Part shown: positions 50,274 through 57,759 of the stretch, piece by piece
How positions within the stretch are numbered: the first letter of the stretch is position 1
Layout of the letters: each line of letters starts with the position of its first letter
DNA from: Cloacibacterium rupense
Lineage (GTDB): Bacteria; Bacteroidota; Bacteroidia; Flavobacteriales; Weeksellaceae
NCBI RefSeq assembly: GCF_014645495.1
Contig: NZ_BMLV01000002.1
Span: forward strand, 726,082-790,081
Direction of reading: 5' to 3'
DNA: 64,000 nt
The notes under the pieces: model-generated
Seen by the model: only the letters and a program-made list of their open reading frames with translations
Told to the model about the DNA's origin: nothing
The model's database searches: none
Translations under genes and position numbers: made by a program

Positions 50274-51410
50274 ATGGTATTTTTACATCCAGTATTTACA
50301 TTGTTATTTGTATTTATGGCAGTTTCTAGCTATCTGGAGTTGTATGTTCTTAAGAAAAAAACACCTATTTTTCTATTAATATCTGCAGTTTTACTTATTG
50401 TTTTTTCAGGATTTAGGTATTTTGTGGGAGCAGATTATCCAATTTATAAGAATTTGTACTCAGGCTTTTCTTTATATACAGAATATTCTGATGTTTGGAA
50501 AAAAGCTACATTTCAGCCTACTTCTGAACAGATAGAGTGGATTTATGTTTTATTAAACAAAATTTTGTTTGATATGGGGATGCCATTTTATATGGTAACT
50601 TTTATAATGGTATTAATGTCTGTTTCTTTGAAATTTACCACGATTTACCAAAATTTAGCTTTACCTGTTCTTGGAGCAATGATGTACTTTATGCCGTTGT
50701 ATTTTTTTGAAGATTCGGGGCAGATTCGGCAAGGGATGGGGGTTGCAATTTGCGTTTTTTCATTTAAATATATCAAAGAACGAAATCTACCAATGTTTAT
50801 TCTGATGATGTATATTGCATTAGGATTTCATAAAACTGCAGTAGTTTTTTTTCCAGCATATTGGATTGTGAGGATTCCTATGAATAGTACTAGGATTTTA
50901 GTAGTTATAGTAATTGCTATTTTATTGTCGCCATTTGAGATTTTTAGAATATTTGGAAGTATTGTAGAATCTGTCGGCTCTCAGGATGTATCAGATGGTT
51001 ATGCAGGTTATGTAGATGATAGTCAGTTTGGTCAGTCAGTAACCTTTGGTTTGAGTGATATCGTTAAAATATTTTTTATTTATGTTATTGTAAGATATGA
51101 TAAAGATGCATGTAAAGAGGTTTACTATTATGAATACATGAGAAATTTAGCAGTTTTTGGATTGTTTTTGTACTATATTTTTAGAGGGAATAGAATATTT
51201 GCGATTAGATTACCTGGGGCATATATGTTTTTTATGAGTGTTTTTGTAGTGCCTAGTATTATTTATGCAGTTAAATTTAAAGTTCAGAAAATACTGTATT
51301 CAGGATTTATGTTGTATCTATTTTTGATGTATTTTAACTTTTCTAAAAATAATGGGAGGGCTGGTAATTTTACAGCAGATAGATATAAAAATTATTTATG
51401 GCTTAACTAG
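50274..51410 (+). CDS. EpsG family polysaccharide polymerase-like membrane protein
   Basis: A 378-residue protein with about ten membrane helices. The N-terminal region reads FSGFRYFVGADYPIYKNLYS, the conserved Arg and Asp/Tyr segment of EpsG, and IRQGMGVAICVFSFKYIKER (polymerase-like) follows. EpsG proteins act as Wzy-like polymerases joining repeat units in the periplasm. It is followed by the WecA-type gene after six bases. In this operon it is the best candidate for the polymerase. Confidence 0.82.
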   Translation: MVFLHPVFTLLFVFMAVSSYLELYVLKKKTPIFLLISAVLLIVFSGFRYFVGADYPIYKNLYSGFSLYTEYSDVWKKATFQPTSEQIEWIYVLLNKILFDMGMPFYMVTFIMVLMSVSLKFTTIYQNLALPVLGAMMYFMPLYFFEDSGQIRQGMGVAICVFSFKYIKERNLPMFILMMYIALGFHKTAVVFFPAYWIVRIPMNSTRILVVIVIAILLSPFEIFRIFGSIVESVGSQDVSDGYAGYVDDSQFGQSVTFGLSDIVKIFFIYVIVRYDKDACKEVYYYEYMRNLAVFGLFLYYIFRGNRIFAIRLPGAYMFFMSVFVVPSIIYAVKFKVQKILYSGFMLYLFLMYFNFSKNNGRAGNFTADRYKNYLWLN

Positions 51411-51416
51411 AATTGT

Positions 51417-52535
51417 ATGGATAAGATAGACCTTTTATTAGAGCAGATAAATTTCCCTATTTTTTATTTAAAAGTGGTTTTGTCTCTTGTTTCATCATTT
51501 CTCATTACATGGTATTCAATTCCTACAATTATCAAAATTTCAAGAAGAAAAAACTTAATGGATGAGCCAGGACAAAGGAGTTCTCACGAAAGGAAAATAC
51601 CGAATCTAGGCGGAGTTGCTATGTTTTTTGCAATTTCTGTTTGTGCGTCTATTTTTGCATATCAATTATTTGATTTGTATAAATTTTTATTTGCTTCATT
51701 AGTAATTTTACTTTACGTGGGGGTGATGGATGATATTGTAGTTATGAGAGCTTATAAAAAATTATTAGCACAATTAATAGTTTCTACATTATTAGTCATA
51801 GGATCTGATGTTAGAATTCGGAACTTATTTGGGGTTTTTGGGGTGTATGAATTAAACTATTTTCTAAGTGTAATTTTCAGTATTATCACTTTCATTATTT
51901 TGGTAAATGCATATAACTTGATTGATGGGATAGATGGCTTGGCAGGGTTTTATGGGGTGATTTGCTTTGCTTTGTTTGGTGTAAGTTATTACAGATTAGG
52001 TGAGTATAACTATCCTTTGGTTATACTTTCTACAAGTATTATAGGAGCTGTAGTAGGTTTTTTGTATTATAATCTGTCAGAAAAAAGCAAAAAAATATTT
52101 ATGGGTGATACTGGCTCTATGCTTTTAGGTTTTTTGCTAACATTTACTGCAATTTGCTTTATGGATATATTTATTGTTAAAAAGGAACAAGGTGCTGTTT
52201 TTTATCATTTAAATTCTGCACCTGTCATAGCAGTTGCGGTTATGATTTTACCCATTATAGATACTTTAAATGTTATTATTATTAGACTAGCAGAGAAGAG
52301 ATCTCCTTTTGATGCGGACAAGAATCATATACATCATAAATTACTAAAGTTAGGACTCACTCACAAGAGAGCGACTTTTTATATTCTAATTTATTATTTA
52401 TTTATCATAGTTGTTTCCTATGCTTTAAGACATATAGATGTCAATATATTGCTCATTATTATTCTAGTTTTAGGATTTATTGGAGCCTATTTGCCAGATT
52501 TTTTTTTAAAAAGAAAAATTAAAATTAAATATTAA
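51417..52535 (+). CDS. WecA/MraY family sugar-phosphate transferase
   Basis: Undecaprenyl-phosphate glycosyl-1-phosphate transferase: attaches the first sugar phosphate to the lipid carrier. The sequence has eleven or so membrane helices and the catalytic motifs: GQRSSHERKIPNLGGVAMFF, GVMDDIVVMRAYKKLLAQL, LVNAYNLIDGIDGLAGFYG, IFMGDTGSMLLGFLLTF and HIHHKLLKLGLTHKRA. It belongs to the polysaccharide operon and is the initiating enzyme. Confidence 0.92.
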   Translation: MDKIDLLLEQINFPIFYLKVVLSLVSSFLITWYSIPTIIKISRRKNLMDEPGQRSSHERKIPNLGGVAMFFAISVCASIFAYQLFDLYKFLFASLVILLYVGVMDDIVVMRAYKKLLAQLIVSTLLVIGSDVRIRNLFGVFGVYELNYFLSVIFSIITFIILVNAYNLIDGIDGLAGFYGVICFALFGVSYYRLGEYNYPLVILSTSIIGAVVGFLYYNLSEKSKKIFMGDTGSMLLGFLLTFTAICFMDIFIVKKEQGAVFYHLNSAPVIAVAVMILPIIDTLNVIIIRLAEKRSPFDADKNHIHHKLLKLGLTHKRATFYILIYYLFIIVVSYALRHIDVNILLIIILVLGFIGAYLPDFFLKRKIKIKY

Positions 52536-52560
52536 CTTTGTTAAAGTTTTAAAAAATACA

Positions 52561-53355
52561 ATGAAAAAAACAAATTTTATAGTCTTATTATCATCATTTC
52601 TATTATTAGTCTCATGTTTAGGCATTAAGGATGTAAGGTATTTACAACCAAATGAGAATTTACAATTAAATTCTGAAGGGTTAATTCCTTATGAAAACAT
52701 TCCTAAATACAGAATTACTAAATATGATGTTTTGAAGCTTAATGTAATTACCACCCCAAAAGGAGACGCTGCCCAATTTTATTCAAGTCTTAATGTGCAA
52801 CAAGGAGCATCTGGAGGTGATTTTTACTTCACAGGATTAAATGTAGATGATGAAGGATTTATTTATGTACTTGGCATGGGGAAAATAAAAGCTGAAGGGA
52901 GAACTACTACCGAAATTGCCGCAGAAATTCAACAAAAAGTCAATGAAAATTTCATGCCTGAAAAAGCAGAAGCTAGAGTCTTTTTAGAAGGAATCAGGTA
53001 TTCTTTTGTGACAGATGTCAATGGAAAGAATTTCACCAAAACGGCTACAAGAAATACATTGAGTATTATGGAGGCCATTGCAGAAAACGGAGGATTAGAT
53101 AGGCAGATTGACCGAAAAAATATTATAGTGTATAGAAGATTTCCAGAAGGAATAAAAAAAGCACAGATTGATATAACAAGAGAAGATATCCAAAATTCAC
53201 CCTATTTCTGGGTTCAAAATGGAGATATGTATGTTTTTAATACGAGACCTAGAAGTTTCTATGGCTTTGGAAAAGAGCCCATACAGACTCTTACAACGGG
53301 GGTAAGTTTACTTACTACGGTGTTATCTATTTATTTATTATTCACAAGATTTTAA
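52561..53355 (+). CDS. Wza-type polysaccharide export lipoprotein
   Basis: A lipoprotein signal (LLSSFLLLVSCLG, lipobox LVSC) is followed by a Poly_export domain (YRITKYDVLKLNVITTPKGD) and an SLBB-like domain (VDDEGFIYVLGMGKIKAEGR, VFLEGIRYSFVTDVNGKNF). Near the C-terminus is a hydrophobic stretch (LTTVLSIYLLFTRF) that may be the membrane segment. It forms the outer-membrane exit for exopolysaccharide, working with the Wzc gene that starts six bases later. Confidence 0.9.
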   Translation: MKKTNFIVLLSSFLLLVSCLGIKDVRYLQPNENLQLNSEGLIPYENIPKYRITKYDVLKLNVITTPKGDAAQFYSSLNVQQGASGGDFYFTGLNVDDEGFIYVLGMGKIKAEGRTTTEIAAEIQQKVNENFMPEKAEARVFLEGIRYSFVTDVNGKNFTKTATRNTLSIMEAIAENGGLDRQIDRKNIIVYRRFPEGIKKAQIDITREDIQNSPYFWVQNGDMYVFNTRPRSFYGFGKEPIQTLTTGVSLLTTVLSIYLLFTRF

Positions 53356-53360
53356 AAAAA

Positions 53361-55865
53361 ATGATTCCAGAAAACAAAACAAGAGAAGCGGCGCAAGAAG
53401 AGAAAGAAAAAGTCGGATCATTTGATTTTTTTAATGTTGAGCATTTCATTAAAAGATTAATAAAAAATTGGTATTGGTTTTTGATTCTCGGGGTAGTAGG
53501 CTACTCAATCGCATATGTGTACAATAAATATTATGCGCAGAGAGTATATGCGTCTAGTACGGTAATTAGTATCTCAAATAACTCATCTAGTTACTTTACG
53601 CCCAGTCAGTCTATTAATTTTATTTGGGGACAAGGTGGGAATACCGAAGGTTTGTTTCTGAAAAAACTTTTGATGTCTCGTTCTCACAACGAATTTCTTT
53701 CTCAAGAGTTAGACTTGTTTGTGAATTATAGCACAAAAGGAAGACTTAAAAGCACTTATCTTGATAGAAATGATTCTCCTGTATATTTTGTTATTGATAA
53801 GAGTCATTTGCAAGCAGTAAATCTGCCTATAACATTAATCCCGAAATCAGGAGATCGATATGAAATAGTATTGCCAGAAGAGTTTGGTGTAAATATGCTA
53901 TATGATTATCAGGCAGAATCATTTAAAAGAGTGCCAAAAATTACGAAAGTATCTAACAAAACAATTTCTTTGAATGAATGGTATGTTACTCCATTTTTGA
54001 AATTTAAGTTGGTTAAGAACACGCTTCCAAGAGAAGTAGAGGTAGATAATGTAATTGTTAATTTGGCCACCATTGACCAGACAGTAAATGATATTAAGGC
54101 TAATCTTTCTGTAGATTTTGATACGGAAATTAGTTCATTTATGATTATTACTAAAAAAGGCTATAACCTTAATAACACCGTAAGTTTTCTTAACCAAAGT
54201 GTAGAAGCTTTAATAGAAAAAAGAAAAAAGGATAAATCATTAGTTGATATCAATACAGTTAAATTCATTAAAGATAACCTTAAAAAAGCAAGGATAAAAT
54301 TAGACTCTAGTTCCGCTGCATTAAATGCGGTAAAAGTCAACGAAAAAATGACAGACGAAAAAGGGAATGTAGAAGGTGTCCTAGAGCAAATTAAATCTTT
54401 AGAAGAAAAAAAAGCGGATATAATTACAAAAATAAATGCATTAAACACCATCAGAAATTCAGTAAGCAGAAATATAGATAATCTTATAGATATCAACGCT
54501 GCTGGTGTAGAAGATGCTAGTTTTAATACCTCAGTTTCAGAATTAAAAGCGCTGCATAAACAAAGAGCTGAAATGGCAAAAATCTATACGCCAAGGTCAG
54601 AGCCTATGCAAGAAATCAATAGATTGATTAGCGAAGCAAAAGTTATGTCTAATAAACATCTCAATAGATATTATGATGTCTATGGTGACCAATTGGCTAA
54701 ACTGAATACAAAAATTATTAGCTACGAAGAAAGTCTAGGAGATTTACCTTACAAACAACAAAAATACCTAGATGCAGAAAGAGGATATTCTATAAATGCA
54801 GCAACCTATAATACCCTTCTATCTAAATTGTCTGAAGCAGAGATGAGGCTAAAAGTGAATATTTCTGATATTTCTGTAATAGATAAAGCTAAAAATCTAG
54901 GACAAGGACCTATAGCTCCCAATATTGCATTTACCAGAAACGCTCTAGTAGGAGGATTGTTACTTTTGCCATTTTTAATACTTCTCATCATAGAATTATT
55001 AGATAATAAGATTAGAGTAATAAAAGAAGTGGTAAATGCGACAAAATTACCGTTACTAGGTGTTATCGGAAAAAATAATCATGATAATAATCTGACCGTT
55101 TTAGAACAACCAAAGTCTTCAGTTTCAGAAGCTTTCAGAGGAGTGCGAGCCAATCTTAGATTCTTGTATAATGAAGATGGTAAGAGCAAAGTTATTTTAG
55201 TTACATCATCTATCGGAGGAGAGGGTAAAACTTATGTTTCTATTAACATCGCTTCAGTATTAGGACTTAGTGGTAAAAAAACAATACTCTTAGGAATGGA
55301 CCTAAGAAAACCAAAGATTTTTGGAGATTTTAATGTGAATAATAAATACGGTATTTCTAATTATCTTACAGGGGAAGTTACCATGGAAGAGATTATTAAT
55401 AGAACTTCTATTCCACATTTAGATGTAGCTACTTCTGGCCCTATTCCACCCAATCCATCAGAATTATTGATGAGTGATAAAAATAAATTTTTCATAGATG
55501 AGTTAAAGAAAATCTATGATTTCGTAATCATAGATTCACCACCAATAGGTTTAGTTGCTGATTCTTTTGAGCTAATGAAATATACAGATGCCAACGTGTA
55601 TGTAGTAAGACATGAATATACTGAAAAGTATATGCTAAAAATGATTACAGAAAAATATTATACCAAAGAAGTGCAGCATCTAGGGCTAATATACAACGAT
55701 TTTTCAGTAGACAAAGGCTATGGTTATGGCTACGGATATGGCTACGGTTACGGCTACGGCTACGGCTATGGTTACGGCTATGGTTACTTCGAAGAAGATG
55801 CCGGTTATGAAGAGCCTACTTTAATCAAAATTAGAAATAAAATCAAAAAAATTTTCTATAGATAG
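53361..55865 (+). CDS. Wzc-type polysaccharide co-polymerase and tyrosine autokinase
   Basis: An 834-residue BY-kinase: N-terminal Wzz domain with two membrane helices (WFLILGVVGYSIAYVYNKYY near 40; NALVGGLLLLPFLILLIIEL near 530), a large periplasmic coiled-coil part, and a cytoplasmic kinase with Walker A SSIGGEGKTYVSINIA (about 620), Walker A' ILLGMDLRKPK and Walker B FVIIDSPPIGL. Its tyrosine tail is extraordinary: twelve Gly-Tyr pairs in a row (55716-55787). It controls export and chain length together with Wza. A terminator follows. Confidence 0.95.
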   Translation: MIPENKTREAAQEEKEKVGSFDFFNVEHFIKRLIKNWYWFLILGVVGYSIAYVYNKYYAQRVYASSTVISISNNSSSYFTPSQSINFIWGQGGNTEGLFLKKLLMSRSHNEFLSQELDLFVNYSTKGRLKSTYLDRNDSPVYFVIDKSHLQAVNLPITLIPKSGDRYEIVLPEEFGVNMLYDYQAESFKRVPKITKVSNKTISLNEWYVTPFLKFKLVKNTLPREVEVDNVIVNLATIDQTVNDIKANLSVDFDTEISSFMIITKKGYNLNNTVSFLNQSVEALIEKRKKDKSLVDINTVKFIKDNLKKARIKLDSSSAALNAVKVNEKMTDEKGNVEGVLEQIKSLEEKKADIITKINALNTIRNSVSRNIDNLIDINAAGVEDASFNTSVSELKALHKQRAEMAKIYTPRSEPMQEINRLISEAKVMSNKHLNRYYDVYGDQLAKLNTKIISYEESLGDLPYKQQKYLDAERGYSINAATYNTLLSKLSEAEMRLKVNISDISVIDKAKNLGQGPIAPNIAFTRNALVGGLLLLPFLILLIIELLDNKIRVIKEVVNATKLPLLGVIGKNNHDNNLTVLEQPKSSVSEAFRGVRANLRFLYNEDGKSKVILVTSSIGGEGKTYVSINIASVLGLSGKKTILLGMDLRKPKIFGDFNVNNKYGISNYLTGEVTMEEIINRTSIPHLDVATSGPIPPNPSELLMSDKNKFFIDELKKIYDFVIIDSPPIGLVADSFELMKYTDANVYVVRHEYTEKYMLKMITEKYYTKEVQHLGLIYNDFSVDKGYGYGYGYGYGYGYGYGYGYGYGYFEEDAGYEEPTLIKIRNKIKKIFYR
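55716..55787 (+). repeat. Hexanucleotide GGNTAY repeat encoding the Gly-Tyr tail of Wzc
   Basis: Twelve consecutive codon pairs GGN-TAY with mixed synonymous codons encode (Gly-Tyr)12. The varied codons mean that the repeat is not a recent slippage product, and the protein sequence seems to be the selected feature. Confidence 0.95.
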
Positions 55866-55868
55866 TTT

Positions 55869-55905
55869 AAATGCTCCTTCTTATAAAAAGGAGCATTTTT
55901 ATTTC
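55869..55905 (+). terminator. Terminator after the polysaccharide operon
   Basis: AAATGCTCCTT (55869-55879) pairs with AAGGAGCATTT (55888-55898), followed by a T-rich tail. Confidence 0.9.
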
Positions 55906-55990
55906 TTAAACAATAATTAGATTTAAATTTGGTTTTACATTATATTAATTTATTATTTTTTTATGCTTTTTACAAAAATATTTAACTTAA

Positions 55991-56010
55991 CATTAAGATT
56001 AGTCTTAATG
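55991..56010. promoter_or_regulatory. Palindrome in the bamA operon promoter (candidate operator)
   Basis: CATTAAGA, four bases, TCTTAATG: a perfect 8-bp inverted repeat. Its centre lies about 36 bases before the likely transcript start (from the -7 box at 56022-56029), so it covers the -33 region. A dimeric regulator could bind here; none is identified. Confidence 0.45.
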
Positions 56011-56021
56011 CAAAAATGTTT

Positions 56022-56029
56022 TATATTTG
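56022..56029 (+). promoter_or_regulatory. -7 box of the DUF6089-uppS-bamA operon
   Basis: TATATTTG matches TAnnTTTG and lies 44 bases before the ATG at 56074. The -33 position holds no TTTG but the palindrome. Confidence 0.55.
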
Positions 56030-56073
56030 CACATTAGTAATTAGCTGAAAGTTATAGATAACATACAGCACCA

Positions 56074-56976
56074 ATGAGGAGAAACATAATAGTAATTTTT
56101 GCCATTTTGATGGGTAATCTTTTTGCATATGCACAAAGACACGAAATTGGTATACAGTTAGGTACAAGTAATCTGGTAGGGGATATTGGCAAAACAAAGT
56201 ATCTTAACCCATTTCCCGATAATTTAGATAATATTTCTAACGAAGGAATACCTTTTTATGCGGCATTAATGTACCGAATGAATTTTAACCCACATCAATC
56301 GTTGAGGTTCAGGTTTGCGTACAACCATGTTCAGTTTAATGATAAATATGCTCAGGAGTATTACAGACATAACAGAGGTCTTTCTGGTGGAAACTCTATT
56401 TATGAAGTTTCGGCTATTTTTGATTATAATTTCTTGCCAGTCAACGATGAACAAAAAGGAATGCTAAGTCCTTACATTTTTGGAGGAATTTCGGGTATTG
56501 TTTTTTCAGGAACAAAAATTACGGCTGTAAATGATTTCAATAGAGATGCTCTGGGAAATGCAATAGCTCCTAGCACAGATGAAGACTTCAATACTGATTT
56601 TACTTATGGTAAAAGTGCCAGCAAGTTTTCTCTAGCAATTCCTTTTGGTATTGGATTGAAGTATAAATTTAATTACAATTGGGCCGTTTTCGGTGAATTT
56701 ATGTTCCGACCTACCTTCACAGATTCAGTAGATTATAGCCAGTTAGAAACCAGTGACGTAGGAATGTCATACAATAAAGACATTTTAGCATCAGCCAATA
56801 GTACAAAATCATTATTACAAACAGAGCCTTATCTTACAGTTGCTAAAAATAGAGTAGATGAATATTTAAAAACAAGAGAAGTAGGGAATATAAATTCTAA
56901 AGATTGGGTAAATACAATCTCCATTGGGATTTCTTATTCTTTCGGAAGACCTGCTTGTTATTGTGTAGATAAATAA
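56074..56976 (+). CDS. DUF6089 family outer-membrane protein
   Basis: A 300-residue exported protein with signal peptide MRRNIIVIFAILMGNLFAYA, then a beta-rich domain with the pattern EIGIQLGTSNLVGDIGKTKY, MYRMNFNPHQSLRFRFAYNH, YIFGGISGIVFSGTKI and a final strand ISIGISYSFGRPACYC. Proteins of this family stand beside uppS-bamA in Bacteroidota. It is predicted to be a small barrel; the function is unknown. The next gene starts three bases after its stop, so it is co-transcribed with uppS. Confidence 0.8.
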   Translation: MRRNIIVIFAILMGNLFAYAQRHEIGIQLGTSNLVGDIGKTKYLNPFPDNLDNISNEGIPFYAALMYRMNFNPHQSLRFRFAYNHVQFNDKYAQEYYRHNRGLSGGNSIYEVSAIFDYNFLPVNDEQKGMLSPYIFGGISGIVFSGTKITAVNDFNRDALGNAIAPSTDEDFNTDFTYGKSASKFSLAIPFGIGLKYKFNYNWAVFGEFMFRPTFTDSVDYSQLETSDVGMSYNKDILASANSTKSLLQTEPYLTVAKNRVDEYLKTREVGNINSKDWVNTISIGISYSFGRPACYCVDK

Positions 56977-56979
56977 AAA

Positions 56980-57729
56980 ATGGAGCAAAATTTACTAGAT
57001 ATCATTGATAAAAGAAATGTCCCTAAACATATAGCCATAATTATGGATGGGAACGGAAGGTGGGCCAAATCTAGAGGTGAAGAAAGAACCTATGGTCATA
57101 AAAATGCAATATCGGCCGTTAGAAATGCAATAGCAGCTTGTGCCAAAGCGGAAGTAGAATATCTTACACTATATACTTTTTCTACAGAAAATTGGAATAG
57201 GCCTGAAGATGAAGTAACCACATTAATGACACTTTTGTCTGAAAGCTTAATTAAAGAATCAGATGAACTGATATCAAAAGAAATAAGAATGCACGTAATA
57301 GGTGAGATTAATCAGCTTCCTGAACTTGTAAAGGAACAATTGATGAATGTGGTTGATATTACGAAGAATAATTCTAAAACCAATCTGGTATTGGCTCTAA
57401 GTTATGGTTCTCAAAAAGAAATTCTAAATGCAGTAAAGGATATTGCTAAAGAAGTAAAAGAAGGAAAAGTAGAATTAGATAGCATTGATGAAAAAATGTT
57501 TGAAAACTACCTTTACACTAAAAACATACCTCCTGTAGATCTGCTCATTAGAACAAGCGGAGAAGTAAGAATTAGTAATTTTTTACTTTGGCAAATTGCT
57601 TATGCAGAATTACAATTTTTAGATATATATTGGCCAGATTTCACAGAAGAAGATTTATTTCAATGTATACTAAATTATCAAAATAAAGAAAGAAGGTTCG
57701 GGAAAACTAGCGAACAAATTATTAATTAA
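56980..57729 (+). CDS. uppS: Isoprenyl transferase (undecaprenyl diphosphate synthase)
   Basis: Cis-prenyltransferase making the C55 lipid carrier for peptidoglycan and polysaccharide. The pyrophosphate-binding motif is HIAIIMDGNGRWAKSRGEER with the catalytic Asp. Next come YLTLYTFSTENWNRPEDEV and, near the C-terminus, LLIRTSGEVRISNFLLWQIA and ELQFLDIYWPDFTEEDL. At 249 residues it is the normal length. Its product is the carrier used by the WecA-like enzyme encoded upstream. It is 30 bases before bamA. Confidence 0.95.
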   Translation: MEQNLLDIIDKRNVPKHIAIIMDGNGRWAKSRGEERTYGHKNAISAVRNAIAACAKAEVEYLTLYTFSTENWNRPEDEVTTLMTLLSESLIKESDELISKEIRMHVIGEINQLPELVKEQLMNVVDITKNNSKTNLVLALSYGSQKEILNAVKDIAKEVKEGKVELDSIDEKMFENYLYTKNIPPVDLLIRTSGEVRISNFLLWQIAYAELQFLDIYWPDFTEEDLFQCILNYQNKERRFGKTSEQIIN

Positions 57730-57759
57730 AATAAATTCATAGCAAGAATAATTATACCA

